This document shows positions 16,143 to 25,018 of a stretch of DNA of 64,000 bases, piece by piece. Source of the DNA: Ardenticatenaceae bacterium (GTDB lineage: Bacteria; Chloroflexota; Anaerolineae; Promineifilales; Promineifilaceae). The position numbers and the translations under genes are program-made. The notes under the pieces were generated by a model. It did not search any database, was not told the origin of the DNA, and saw nothing but the letters and a program-made list of their open reading frames with translations. The stretch is from positions 103,733-167,732 of the forward strand of contig JACKBN010000013.1 in NCBI GenBank assembly GCA_020634565.1, written 5' to 3'. Positions within the stretch are counted from its first letter, which is position 1, and every line of letters begins with the position of its first letter.

Positions 16143-19100
16143 TTATTCCACCATAAAGCCAGTTAGCAGCAGTTTATCATCAACGGCCGTTCCCGTGCCA
16201 TCCAAAACAGAAAGTCGGCGTAAGGTCTGCAACAAATAAAAACCCACCTGCACCCGGTACGGACCCGGCGGCAGCTCACCCGCTAACTGCACTTGATGCC
16301 GATCCACCACCGTTTCACCCGGCGTCCACTGGCTGGTGGGATAAGTGCCCTGCACCGGCCAGCTGTCGATCTGCCCCACGATTTGGTCATTGGCGTCCAA
16401 CACCTGCACAAACACAGTGTAATCTTCCGCCAGTGGCGCCAGCGCCTGCCACGTCAGCGTGAGTTCCAGCAAGCCACCCGGCTGCAAGGTGCGGGCGGGG
16501 ATGTCTACGCCCAGCAGGGCAATCTTGTCCTCAAAGTTGGTTGCACCCTCCGGCAACGGCACGCCGCTCACCAACACCTCACCCACCACGCAAAAGGTCG
16601 TCACCGGCTGCATCCAGCCGCACTGCGCCTCAAGAGAACGGGGGCTTGCCAAGAGTTGATAAGCACTATTCTCTGTCGGCGTTTCAATAATCCACTGGCT
16701 AGTAAAGGGTTGGCTAGATGGGATTTCCATTCCTGCATCCGTCCTTAGACTCAATTGAGGCAACACATCCTGCCGCAGCATAAAACTCAGCTCCACGACA
16801 CTGCCTTCTCCGGCATAAAGGATAGGCAACGCTGTTTCTGGGCGAACCTGCGTCGGAAATTCAATGCCGTTTAGCAAAGCCGATCCAACCTGCGCTCGCA
16901 ATGGCTGAGCTAGCAAACGTGCAGGGACGGGATCAAATTCGTGGCTGGCCACCGTTTGCCAATTCAGCTCCGCCTGCGGCGTAAACGGCGGCGCGACGGC
17001 CACCTGCAAATCGAGCACCTGCGCCTGCGCCAGCAGCGGGCGGGGCCAGCTGTGCACATCCAGCACCAATTCACCCGGCCGCCAGGCCACGGTCGGGTAA
17101 TTGTTGTGCACGGCATGCTGCCCGGTGGCTACGTCGGGCGCACCGTCGTAATTTTGCCCCGCCCAGCGCACAAAAATGTGCAGCGTTTCGCCAATCGGCG
17201 CTTCCGTTTGCCAGACCAACGTCGCTGCGCTGGCGGTCGGGTCGCTGGGGTCTTCCGGCTCGATGCCCACGCCGACCAACTGCATCGGGCCAAATTCAAA
17301 CTGGACGGGATGGGTGGTGGACGGCCGTTCCAGCAAAGGCTCCGTGCTCACTTCCGTCAGCGCCCCCACCGCTCGCAAATGGTAAATCCCCGCCAGCCCC
17401 GGCAAAAAGCGAGCCAGGTAGACCGTCTGCCCAGCCGCCAACCGCGCATCCAATTCGGCCCGGTACGCCGCCTCATCCGGCAGCACGATGATCTCCAGAT
17501 CGGGCCGAATGCCTTCCGCCTGCTGCAAATAGTAGAGCGGCGGGAACTTATCGCTGTCAGCTAAAATAGCGGCGTTTTCGGCCAGCGGTTGCTGCAAAAC
17601 GCCGAGGCCCCAGGCAGTACGGCCGTCTGCCATCGAGCTATCCAATCGAGCCTGATTGTTGACTACCAGCATCACCGTGGGCAGCAGAAGCAGCAGTAAA
17701 ACGGCCGTGTGCACCAGCGGCACCAACGGCCGATTTTCACGGTTCAGGCGCTGGGTGATGGTTTGGAGAACGGCCGTAATGCCACTCGCCCACAGCAACC
17801 CCACCACCAACTGCGCCGGAATGAGAAAGACAGCCAAATCGGGCACGTAATAGTTGAGACAGTAAAAGGTAAATCCCAGCCAGGAGACGCCCAAAACGAC
17901 AGCCATACGCCAATTGCGCCAGATCAAATAGCCAAAACCCAGTAGCGCCAGCGCCAGGTTAAACTCGCCCCAATTCTCTACAAACAGCCGCCCCACAATG
18001 CCGTAGCGGCCCATATCATTGAGCCAGGCACCCCACTGCAATGCATCCTGAAAACGGCCGCCAATCACCCAATCCACAAAGCGACCCGCGCCCATCGGTT
18101 CTCCGTTCACCGCCTGCCAGCGCAGGGGGAGGTAGGCGTAGAGCAGAAGGGGCGTTATGAAAGCCAGTGAAAGCTTTATCAGTAATCGGTAATCAGTAAT
18201 CAGTGATCGGAAGGTAATCTCTGTGTAACTCTGTGCTTCCTCTGTGTGACTCTGCGTTCCTTTTTGCCCCCAAAGCACCAAAATTACCGCAATACCCGCC
18301 GGTGGCAGCAAAAATACCGTCGTCAAATGATTGGTCAAGCCAAAGCCAATGACAAACGCCAGCAAAACCAAATTTAACCGCAGAGAGCGCGGAGAGCGCA
18401 GAGTTTTTGAACTTGTTACTTGCCACTTGCCACTTGCTACCTGCAACATGATCCACAACGCGACGCACACCACCAACGCATGCAGCGCATACACCTCGGC
18501 AGCAATCGCCTGGCTAAACAAGGTGCTGGTGAGTCCCATGACAACTGCACCAAGTACGGCCGTTTCCACTCCACCCCACAATTCCCACAAAATCTTAAAA
18601 AAGAAGATGAGCGCGACGGTGGCCAGTACGGCCGTTCCCACATTAATCCGCCAGGCCACCGAACCAAACGGCAGGAAGCTAAATAATTTACCCAGCAGCA
18701 AATAAAGTGGGTAGCCCGTCGGGTGAGCAATGCCCAGCTGCGGCGCCACCACCTGAAACTCAAACGTATCCGCCTGCCCCACCGTGCGCGACATCGTGCT
18801 CAGGTAAACCGGCAGCAGCGCCAGCGCCACCAGCAGCGGCCCCAGCCAGCGCCAGACGTCGGCCCTGCCCCGCCAGCGACGACTGCTCCACAACAGCAGC
18901 GCCAACCAGAGCGACGCGCCAAAAATCAGGCGACTGCGACCCAAATCCACCAGCGGATCGGCCAGGTAAATCAAATTCAGCAGCAGGGGCGACAGCACCA
19001 GCGGGGAAATATGCCACTGCGGCTTTTGCTGCCACAGCAGCCACGTGATAAAAGTTAGGATTGCAGTGAAGGTGAGGGTAAGAAACGGCCGTCCCAACCA

Positions 19101-19247
19101 AAGCCAGCGCGGGAACAGCCCTTCATACAAAATTCGGCTTGCCGCCAGCCAGCCGACAAAGGTCAGAAAAAAGAAAGAAAGGTGCGTCGAAAAAAACGAG
19201 AGACGGGCCGAATGAGGCGAAACGGGCGAATGAACATCTGTGCGCAT
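16143..19247 (-). CDS. DUF2723 membrane protein, probable lipid-dependent glycosyltransferase-like
   Basis: This 1034-residue protein carries the DUF2723 pattern near residues 155-205 (SRTVGQADTFEFQ, GIAHPTGYPLYLLLG), with the acidic residue expected of C-type membrane glycosyltransferases. At least ten membrane helices follow up to about residue 540. The remaining 480 residues are extracytoplasmic with beta-rich segments. Members relate to the TMEM260 O-mannosyltransferase family. Two hydrophilic stretches between membrane helices (about residues 268-285 and 325-350) are encoded by repeat-like DNA seen elsewhere only in spacers, so they look like in-frame repeat insertions. Substrate is unknown. 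Confidence 0.85.
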   Translation of the reverse strand: MRTDVHSPVSPHSARLSFFSTHLSFFFLTFVGWLAASRILYEGLFPRWLWLGRPFLTLTFTAILTFITWLLWQQKPQWHISPLVLSPLLLNLIYLADPLVDLGRSRLIFGASLWLALLLWSSRRWRGRADVWRWLGPLLVALALLPVYLSTMSRTVGQADTFEFQVVAPQLGIAHPTGYPLYLLLGKLFSFLPFGSVAWRINVGTAVLATVALIFFFKILWELWGGVETAVLGAVVMGLTSTLFSQAIAAEVYALHALVVCVALWIMLQVASGKWQVTSSKTLRSPRSLRLNLVLLAFVIGFGLTNHLTTVFLLPPAGIAVILVLWGQKGTQSHTEEAQSYTEITFRSLITDYRLLIKLSLAFITPLLLYAYLPLRWQAVNGEPMGAGRFVDWVIGGRFQDALQWGAWLNDMGRYGIVGRLFVENWGEFNLALALLGFGYLIWRNWRMAVVLGVSWLGFTFYCLNYYVPDLAVFLIPAQLVVGLLWASGITAVLQTITQRLNRENRPLVPLVHTAVLLLLLLPTVMLVVNNQARLDSSMADGRTAWGLGVLQQPLAENAAILADSDKFPPLYYLQQAEGIRPDLEIIVLPDEAAYRAELDARLAAGQTVYLARFLPGLAGIYHLRAVGALTEVSTEPLLERPSTTHPVQFEFGPMQLVGVGIEPEDPSDPTASAATLVWQTEAPIGETLHIFVRWAGQNYDGAPDVATGQHAVHNNYPTVAWRPGELVLDVHSWPRPLLAQAQVLDLQVAVAPPFTPQAELNWQTVASHEFDPVPARLLAQPLRAQVGSALLNGIEFPTQVRPETALPILYAGEGSVVELSFMLRQDVLPQLSLRTDAGMEIPSSQPFTSQWIIETPTENSAYQLLASPRSLEAQCGWMQPVTTFCVVGEVLVSGVPLPEGATNFEDKIALLGVDIPARTLQPGGLLELTLTWQALAPLAEDYTVFVQVLDANDQIVGQIDSWPVQGTYPTSQWTPGETVVDRHQVQLAGELPPGPYRVQVGFYLLQTLRRLSVLDGTGTAVDDKLLLTGFMVE

Positions 19248-19514
19248 AGGCCGCTTATTGTACCCCTTCCGGCCTTTGCCCGGTAATCATTTTTGGTAGA
19301 AGTTTGTGCCCATGAACGGGTGAGACGGTGCATAGAGAAGGCTATCTGCTTATCAAAGTCGTTTCTGCACCATGCCGACCTGCCACAACAAACCTGGCAA
19401 AAGTTGATACAATCAGTCATTGTTCACTGACCGCGAAGCGTCGCGCAGCGACATTACTGATTACTGAATACTGACTACTGTTTACCGAATACCAACCAAA
19501 GGAGTCCTACTCGA
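19248..19514. other. Intergenic region with TACTGAT-type low-complexity repeat
   Basis: This 267-base divergent spacer holds, at about 19453-19490, a degenerate run of TACTGATTACTGAATACTG units. Similar runs occur inside coding DNA at 18180-18211 and 26505-26530. AAGGAG before 19515 is the only ribosome-binding site seen. No riboswitch-like structure was identified. Confidence 0.5.
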
Positions 19515-20666
19515 ATGACCCAATCCCCCAATTTCCATCTGGAAACCCTGGCCGTCCACGCCGGCGTGGAGCCGGACCCACAAACCGGGGCCGTCATGAC
19601 CCCCATCTACCAAACCTCCACCTTTGCCCAAGCAGATGTGGCCCAGCATAAAGGGTATGATTATTCCCGCAGCGACAACCCCACCCGCACGGCGCTGCAC
19701 GGCGCGCTGGCCGCGCTGGAAGGCGGCACCTATGCCCTGGCGTTCGCCTCGGGTATGGCGGCGATTGACACCATCTTGCGGCTGATCAAACCAGGCGAAC
19801 ACGTACTGTCTGGCAATGATGTGTACGGCGGCACCTTTCGTTTGTTTGACAAGGTGCTGTCTGCCTACGGCATCGAGTTCACCTTTACCGACACGACGGA
19901 CGAAACGGCCGTATCCGCCGCCATCCAGCCCAACACCAAACTCATCTGGTTAGAGACGCCCACCAACCCCATGCTGCGCCTGACCGACATCGCCACCATG
20001 GCCAAGCTGGCCAAAAAGGCAGGCGTCTGGCTGGGTGTAGACAACACCTTCGCCTCCCCCGCACTGCAAAACCCGCTGGCGCTGGGAGCCGACTTTGTGG
20101 TGCACAGCACCACCAAATACATCGGCGGCCATTCCGATGTGGTAGGTGGCGCGATTATTTTGAACGATACGGCCGTTTACGAACGCCTCAAATTCCTGCA
20201 AAACGCCGCCGGGGCCGTGCCCGGGCCGATGGATTGCTTCCTCACCCTGCGCGGCATCAAAACGCTGGCCATTCGCATGGCCCAACATTGCCGCAACGCC
20301 ACCCAGATTGCCCAATTCCTGGCGGATCATCCCGCCGTGGCCGAGGTGATTTACCCCGGACTGGAAAGCCATCCTCAGTACGAACTGGCCCAGCGGCAGA
20401 TGAAAGGGCCGGGCGGCATGATCTCCTTCATTTTGCACGGCGGTGAAGCGGCGGCCCGGCTGGTTGCCCGCGACACGCAGCTCTTCACCCTGGCGGAATC
20501 GCTGGGCGGCGTCGAATCGCTCATTGAGCTGCCCGCGCCCATGACCCACGCCTCCGTCGCCGATTCACCGCTGGCCATCGATCCCGGCCTGGTGCGCGTC
20601 TCTGTCGGCATCGAAAATGCCCAGGATTTGATCAACGATTTGAAAAACGTGCTTAACAAGCTGTAG
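19515..20666 (+). CDS. Cystathionine gamma-synthase/lyase-family PLP enzyme
   Basis: The 383-residue protein belongs to the Cys/Met-metabolism PLP family. YDYSRSDNPTRTALHGALA (48-66) and ASGMAAI provide phosphate and substrate contacts, DNTFASP holds the cofactor Asp (176), and VHSTTKYIGGHSD places the Schiff-base lysine at 201. Members do cystathionine gamma-synthase, beta- or gamma-lyase, or O-acetylhomoserine sulfhydrylase reactions. Length and motifs fit a synthase/lyase better than the longer sulfhydrylases. AAGGAG lies upstream of ATG 19515. No other sulfur gene is adjacent, so the exact reaction stays open. Confidence 0.88.
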   Translation: MTQSPNFHLETLAVHAGVEPDPQTGAVMTPIYQTSTFAQADVAQHKGYDYSRSDNPTRTALHGALAALEGGTYALAFASGMAAIDTILRLIKPGEHVLSGNDVYGGTFRLFDKVLSAYGIEFTFTDTTDETAVSAAIQPNTKLIWLETPTNPMLRLTDIATMAKLAKKAGVWLGVDNTFASPALQNPLALGADFVVHSTTKYIGGHSDVVGGAIILNDTAVYERLKFLQNAAGAVPGPMDCFLTLRGIKTLAIRMAQHCRNATQIAQFLADHPAVAEVIYPGLESHPQYELAQRQMKGPGGMISFILHGGEAAARLVARDTQLFTLAESLGGVESLIELPAPMTHASVADSPLAIDPGLVRVSVGIENAQDLINDLKNVLNKL

Positions 20667-20680
20667 ACCCACCACCCTTG

Positions 20681-20707
20681 TAGGGGCGACCCGGTGGGTC
20701 GCCCCTA
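20681..20707. repeat. Palindrome TAGGGGCGACCC-x-GGGTCGCCCCTA
   Basis: A near-perfect inverted repeat lies just after the PLP-enzyme gene. Close copies are at 23871, 24548, 24751, 24953 and 32105. It can form a strong hairpin and may end transcription, but no T run follows. Confidence 0.85.
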
Positions 20708-20801
20708 ATCTGCAATCACCCACCAAACGTGCTGGAAACGTCAGACGGCCGTTTAGCAACCATTCCCCCTTTCCCACACAATACAATCGAGGAGATACCC
20801 T

Positions 20802-21785
20802 ATGAAACGATGGCTCATTTTTCTCGGATTACTGCTGCTGGCGGTAGGCTGCCAAAACGACGCGCCGCCTGCGGTCGATTTTGTGCAAGGCGATCTGGCC
20901 TTTGTGGCCCATGAAAACAGCGTCCACGTCGTCAACGTTGCCGACCCCACCCACCCGGAGCACGTCACCACCATTGACCTGCCGGGCTGGGTAACGCGTG
21001 TGCTGGCAGACGGCCGTTTCACCTACATCATCTACGAGCAATCCGTGGCCAACAACAACGGCGGGCTTCTAATCCTCGACATGACAAGGCCAGCTCAGCC
21101 CGTTGTGCGCGCCACCTACAACCTCGTCGCCTGGCCCATTAACGCCACCGTGCAGGATGACCTGCTGGTGCTGTCTCATGGCGAAGGCACCACGCTGCTG
21201 GATGTGAGCGACAGAACAAATCCGCAGCCGCTGGCCACCCTGCCTTACGCACCCAACGGACTCTACCTGAATGGCGACCAGCTGCTAACCACCTGGGGCA
21301 GCTGCGACTTCCGCAGCGGCTTTTGCACAGGCGGCCTGCGCATCTACGACGTAAGCAATCCGCAGGAGCCAAGCGAAATTAGTTACCTGGAGCAAAATGA
21401 AATGCCCGGCTTCGATATTGCCCTGGCCAATGGCCATGCCTTTATCACGGGCAAAGGCGTGTGGGTCACTGAATTAACCGGCCAGCCAACATTGCAGGTA
21501 AACGGCCGTTACGAAACCGGCCCCGGCTATTTGTACAACGGACCAATCGTCATTCAGGACAATATCGCCGTGGCGGCCACCCATCCGGCAAACCTGTATC
21601 TGCTGGACATCAGCCAGCCAGACACGCCCACTGAATTAAGCCACTACCAACTCAGAGATTATCTGTCTGACCTCACCGTGCGCGGCCAATATGCCTACCT
21701 GGTGGGCGAAAGCGGCCTGGAAATTCTCGATATTTCAGACCCGGCCAACCCGCAGTCGGTCAGCCGCTACCAGGCCAATCCGTAA
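20802..21785 (+). CDS. LVIVD-repeat lipoprotein (first copy)
   Basis: The 327-residue product begins MKRWLIFLGLLLLAVGCQ, a lipoprotein signal with a lipobox Cys at 17. It continues as repeated units of about 45 residues containing LLILDMTRP, LLDVSDRTNPQ, LRIYDVSNPQEP, LYLLDISQPDTP and LEILDISDPANPQ. These are LVIVD repeats, which build a beta-propeller-like surface domain. A conserved disulfide-like pair (WGSCDFRSGFCTGG) is shared with the second copy downstream. Role is unknown; a binding or scaffold function outside the membrane is likely. Confidence 0.87.
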   Translation: MKRWLIFLGLLLLAVGCQNDAPPAVDFVQGDLAFVAHENSVHVVNVADPTHPEHVTTIDLPGWVTRVLADGRFTYIIYEQSVANNNGGLLILDMTRPAQPVVRATYNLVAWPINATVQDDLLVLSHGEGTTLLDVSDRTNPQPLATLPYAPNGLYLNGDQLLTTWGSCDFRSGFCTGGLRIYDVSNPQEPSEISYLEQNEMPGFDIALANGHAFITGKGVWVTELTGQPTLQVNGRYETGPGYLYNGPIVIQDNIAVAATHPANLYLLDISQPDTPTELSHYQLRDYLSDLTVRGQYAYLVGESGLEILDISDPANPQSVSRYQANP

Positions 21786-21900
21786 GTTGGGGTCACAGGC
21801 TTGTGCTGAGCGAAGCCGAAGTAGGAAAAAGAGAAATCTGAGAAAGCAACCTTCACCTCTGAGCCCTTTGTGAACTCTGTGGCAAATATGTGGATAGGCC

Positions 21901-21960
21901 AAGATTGGACCATTTTCCATGCTGAACCTGCTTTCATTTGAGCAAAATGGTCCAATCTTT
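21901..21960. repeat. Long-arm hairpin AAGATTGGACCATTTT
   Basis: AAGATTGGACCATTTT and its exact complement are 27 bases apart in the spacer between the two LVIVD genes. The same 15-base stem with a different loop recurs at 42107-42170. Confidence 0.85.
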
Positions 21961-21985
21961 ATTTAATTTCCCTGTTAGAGGATTT

Positions 21986-23053
21986 ATGCGACGCGTTTTT
22001 ATCTTTGCCCTGCTGCTTTTGCTGCTGCCCGCCTGCGGCCAGACCGACTTACCTCCCAGCACCGGTTTTTTGCAGGGCAACCTCGCCTTCTTGCCCTACC
22101 AGGATGAGGTCCACATCCTGGACATTGCCAACGAAGCGCAACCCCAACTGCTGCATACGCTGACCCTGCCGGCTTATGTGGTGAAGGTGCTGGCGAACGG
22201 CCGTTTCCTTTACGTCCTACAAAACACCAGCGGCACCAGCTGGGATGGCAACGCCGGGCCACCCGATGCCGGGCTGCAAATTGTGGACATCAGCAACCCC
22301 AGGCAGCCCCAGCTGCGCGGCTTTTTCCGCACCCCAGACCTGCCCACCGACATGGTACAGAATCAAGAGTTGCTCTACGTGGCCGATTGGAGCCACATCA
22401 CCGTGGTAGACGTGCGCAATCCCGACGCGCCCAAAGAACGCCACACCATTGACCAGGGTGCGGGGGGGCTGGCGTTTGATGGGACGCAGCTACAGTTAGT
22501 AAGCAGTTGGGGCGGTTGCAGCTTCCGCTCCGGCTACTGCCAGGGCGGGCTGCACCGGTTTGACCTGGCAGACCCGGCGCAGCCGCAGCTCATCGGCGAG
22601 ATGACGGCTGAAGCGCAGCCGGGCGAACAGCTGCCGGGGCTGGATGTGGCATTGGGTAATGGATACGCATTGGCAACGGGCAAAGGGGTGTGGGTGGTTC
22701 ATCTGGCAGACGGGCAAACGATGCAAATAGACGGCCGTTTCCCCCTGGACAATGGCTGGTTGTACGATGCTAAAATCATTGTGGAAGGGAACATCGCCTA
22801 CGTCACCCAGCACGACGGCTTGCAGCTGCTAGACATCAGCCAACCTGAGGCACCGCAGCCGCTGGCCCATTACCCGACCTCTAACCAGCTGGTGGATCTG
22901 ACGTGGCGCGACGGCCGTATTTACCTGGCAGGCTGGAGCGGGCTGGAAATTGTCGATGTGCGCGATCCGAACAACCTAAAACAGATTGGCACTTATGCCA
23001 CCGACTATCCGGCCCAACTCTTCCCCCAGCCCACCGCCACACCGACTAATTAA
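21986..23053 (+). CDS. LVIVD-repeat lipoprotein (second copy)
   Basis: ATG 21986 (AGAGG Shine-Dalgarno) gives a 355-residue paralogue of the preceding lipoprotein. The signal is RRVFIFALLLLLLPACGQ. Repeat units include VHILDIANEAQPQ, LQIVDISNPRQPQ, ITVVDVRNPDAP, LQLLDISQPEAPQ and LEIVDVRDPNN. The Cys-containing WGGCSFRSGYCQGG matches the first copy. The C-terminus ends in a short Pro-Thr tail. The two genes are a tandem duplication separated by a hairpin repeat and probably act on the cell surface. Confidence 0.87.
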   Translation: MRRVFIFALLLLLLPACGQTDLPPSTGFLQGNLAFLPYQDEVHILDIANEAQPQLLHTLTLPAYVVKVLANGRFLYVLQNTSGTSWDGNAGPPDAGLQIVDISNPRQPQLRGFFRTPDLPTDMVQNQELLYVADWSHITVVDVRNPDAPKERHTIDQGAGGLAFDGTQLQLVSSWGGCSFRSGYCQGGLHRFDLADPAQPQLIGEMTAEAQPGEQLPGLDVALGNGYALATGKGVWVVHLADGQTMQIDGRFPLDNGWLYDAKIIVEGNIAYVTQHDGLQLLDISQPEAPQPLAHYPTSNQLVDLTWRDGRIYLAGWSGLEIVDVRDPNNLKQIGTYATDYPAQLFPQPTATPTN

Positions 23054-23146
23054 ACCTGACAGGTTTCCAAAACAGCTTACAATGAAAGCCATCCTGCTTA
23101 GCAACGAATCCTCACCTTAACGAAACACCGTAAACCTGTCAGGTTT
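23052..23146. repeat. Two AAACCTGNCAGGTTT palindromes
   Basis: AAACCTGACAGGTTT at 23052-23066 and AAACCTGTCAGGTTT at 23132-23146 flank the spacer between convergent genes. Each is a palindrome, and together they could form a larger stem. Confidence 0.75.
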
Positions 23147-23157
23147 GTTCTTCTGTA

Positions 23158-23832
23158 TCACGCAGCCGCCGGATGCAGCGCCGCCTCGCGCTGCCGCAGC
23201 AGCAACGATAACGTCACCGTCAGATGCGCCAAATAATACGTCGGCAAAATCAGCCAGTTAAACGCCCGATAATCCAGAAACTCGTTAAACGAAATCGCCG
23301 TGTCGGACAATACAATCATGGCAATGCCAAACACATACAGCCATTTCTGCTCGGCGGGCAGCGTAATGCCCGCCGCCACGGCCAACGCCAGGCAAGAGAT
23401 AAGCAGGTAAAGCAGCACCGCGCCAGACAGCACCGGGTCACTAATCGCCGGGTTGAGCGAGACAAAGTAGTAGATGAGATACCCCACCAGTAATACGCCG
23501 AGAACGATGCGGTGAATACGGCCGTTCCGCCACGCATACGCCAGATACCCCAGGTGCGCAATAAAATACATGCCAATCCCCACCACAAAATAAATCTCGG
23601 TGCCGCCCTTGTTAGAGAGGAAGTAATCCCCCACGGCCGAAAAGACAAAGGCCAGCATCACGGCGGCCACATCCAGCCGGTAGGCAGGCCGTCCCTGGTA
23701 GGCCCACAGCAAAATCAGGGCACACAAGCTGGGCACCGCCATCTTAAACGGCAAATAATCGGTTTGGTTCGCCGCCACCCCCACCGCCAGCGGTAGCAGC
23801 AGCAACCAGATTGTTCTCTCTTTCATCTTCAT
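23158..23832 (-). CDS. YhhN-family membrane protein (lysoplasmalogenase-like)
   Basis: The 224-residue product is almost entirely membrane helices (about eight) and matches the YhhN/TMEM86 pattern: AFVFSAVGDYFLS with conserved Asp, YFVVGIGMYFIAHLGY with conserved His, and IVLSDTAISFNEF with Asp/Ser/Asn. These conserved polar residues within helices form the presumed active site. TMEM86B hydrolyses lysoplasmalogen; the substrate of bacterial members is mostly unknown. ATG 23832 has AGGAG four bases upstream; ATG 23826 is the alternative. Confidence 0.88.
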   Translation of the reverse strand: MKMKERTIWLLLLPLAVGVAANQTDYLPFKMAVPSLCALILLWAYQGRPAYRLDVAAVMLAFVFSAVGDYFLSNKGGTEIYFVVGIGMYFIAHLGYLAYAWRNGRIHRIVLGVLLVGYLIYYFVSLNPAISDPVLSGAVLLYLLISCLALAVAAGITLPAEQKWLYVFGIAMIVLSDTAISFNEFLDYRAFNWLILPTYYLAHLTVTLSLLLRQREAALHPAAA

Positions 23833-23870
23833 TTCTCCTTCTTCTCTGCTCTTGCGTATACAAATCACCG

Positions 23871-23955
23871 GTAGGGGCGACCCGGCGGGTCGCCCTTACA
23901 ATCACCCATATTCAACGGGCGCATCGCATCGCGCCCCTACAAATACGGCCGTTCC
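23871..23955. repeat. Copy 0 of the TAGGGGCGACCC / ATACGGCCGTTCC module
   Basis: This module combines the GGGGCGACCC palindrome, a spacer containing CACCCATATTCAAC, a second palindrome GGGCGCATCGCATCGCGCCC and ACGGCCGT. The same order of parts occurs three more times between 24548 and 25035. Confidence 0.85.
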
Positions 23956-24075
23956 TCCCCGCACCTTTTGCTCTAACCAATTTTCCAGGTCATGTTCCTG
24001 GTAATGGTCGGCAAATTTGGTGGATAAAAAAAGCTGCATCCTGTTTTCTGTGGGCAGAACCCGGTACATTGCCAT
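23902..24075 (-). CDS. Small protein of 57 residues ending in the repeat module
   Basis: ATG 24075 is preceded by AAGGAA at a good distance. The product opens MAMYRVLPTENRMQLFLSTK and has a hydrophilic, amphipathic middle (FADHYQEHDLENWLEQ). The last 20 or so residues (KVRGGTAVFVGARCDAPVEYG) are encoded by the repeat module, which also follows the Roco gene copies. Either this is a real small protein whose C-terminus was overwritten by the repeat or the remnant of a longer one. The function is unknown. Confidence 0.45.
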   Translation of the reverse strand: MAMYRVLPTENRMQLFLSTKFADHYQEHDLENWLEQKVRGGTAVFVGARCDAPVEYG

Positions 24076-24091
24076 AACGATTTCCTTCGGC

Positions 24092-24118
24092 TGTGGCCGG
24101 TGTCATCACCGTGCCACC
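24092..24118. repeat. Palindrome TGTGGCCGGT...ACCGTGCCAC
   Basis: An imperfect inverted repeat in a spacer. A clearly related copy (TGTGGCCGGT...ACCGCGCCAC) lies inside the type IIG coding sequence at 30129. Confidence 0.7.
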
Positions 24119-24182
24119 TTTGCGGGAATGAACAATACTCACCCGCCGTGATTGCGCCTGCTGAAGCAGGCTTGGCTGCCTT

Positions 24183-24494
24183 TTATTGGCTCCACAATTT
24201 ATAGGCAGCCACCCACTCCGCATTATGCCCGGTCTGCTTAATTGGCTCAATTTCAGACAAGGGAAAGGAATAGGTACGGCCGTCTTTCTCAACCGTCACC
24301 ATCACGCCACGCCGTTCCGAGCTAGCATCATCATCCACCCCCAACACCTGAACTTTGTCACCTAAAACCGTGGCCGCAAAGGGACAGTGCAGCTCATCAT
24401 CCAGCTGAGCGAGCATACCCCAAAACTCTTCATGTTCACCATAACAATCCACAGTAGCTTTAGCAATCAAATTCTTCAATCTTTTTTCGTTCAT
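24183..24494 (-). CDS. CcbP-like calcium-binding protein family member
   Basis: The 103-residue acidic protein resembles the cyanobacterial CcbP-type calcium-binding family: an N-terminal ATVDCYGEHEEFWGMLAQLDDEL, then CPFAATVLGDKVQVLGVDDD, and a C-terminal YSFPLSEIEPI with a terminal Trp-rich part. Family members chelate calcium through surface acidic clusters rather than EF hands. It stands alone among repeats, next to the Roco/type IIG operon. Family assignment is from pattern memory. A small regulatory role is possible but not shown. Confidence 0.6.
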   Translation of the reverse strand: MNEKRLKNLIAKATVDCYGEHEEFWGMLAQLDDELHCPFAATVLGDKVQVLGVDDDASSERRGVMVTVEKDGRTYSFPLSEIEPIKQTGHNAEWVAAYKLWSQ

Positions 24495-25018
24495 TTTTAT
24501 GCCTTATTTCAATGACCTTCTCCACCACACCTTTATCATTACCGTCCGTAAGGGCGACCCGGCGGGTCGCCCTTACAATCACCCATATTCAACGGGCGCA
24601 TCGCATCGCGCCCCTACAGATACGGCCGTTCCTCCCCACACCTTCCCCACCAACACAGACAACCACCCCTGCTCCAAAAAATGCAGCACCAGGTCTGGTT
24701 TTGCGGGTGTGGCTTTCTGCGCGGGTCATTGGTTTGTCCTTGTGCGGGCGATAGGGGCGACCCGGCGGGTCGCCCTTACAATCACCCATATTCAACGGGC
24801 GCGTCGCGACGCGCCCCTACAAATACGGCCGTTCCTCCCCGCACCTTCCCCACCAACACAGACAACCACCCCTGCTCCAAAAATGCAGCACCAGGTCTGG
24901 TTTTGCGGGTGTGGCTTTCTGCGCGAGTCATCAGTTTGTCCTTGTGCGGGCGGTAGGGGCGACCCGGCGGGTCGCCCTTACAATCACCCATATTCAACGG
25001 GCGCGTCGCGACGCGCCC
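24495..25018. repeat. Tandem direct repeats of about 203 bases containing the Roco gene 3' end
   Basis: The palindromic module starts at 24548, 24751 and 24953, giving periods of 203 and 202 bases. Each unit is the GGGGCGACCC module followed by about 110 bases homologous to the last 35 codons of the Roco gene. On the minus strand the first two units read LVLHFLEQGWLSVL and KVRGGTAVFVG, against LVLYFLKQGRLSVL and KVRGERPYL in the intact gene. So two extra copies of the gene's tail lie downstream of its stop. No separate gene is supported in these 524 bases. Open frames on the plus strand are repeat translations. Confidence 0.9.

Larger units (their letters stand above)
23833..24182. other. Repeat-rich spacer with one small gene
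   Basis: This 350-base stretch holds one copy of the TAGGGGCGACCC repeat module (23871-23955), a 57-codon minus-strand open frame that ends inside it (23902-24075), and a TGTGGCCGGT palindrome (24092-24118). Nothing else was recognised. Confidence 0.6.

Noticed and set aside
19248..19514. Possible SAM or other riboswitch before the PLP enzyme gene
   Set aside because: The region is mostly TACTGAT-type low-complexity sequence, and no conserved riboswitch core or terminator pair was found.
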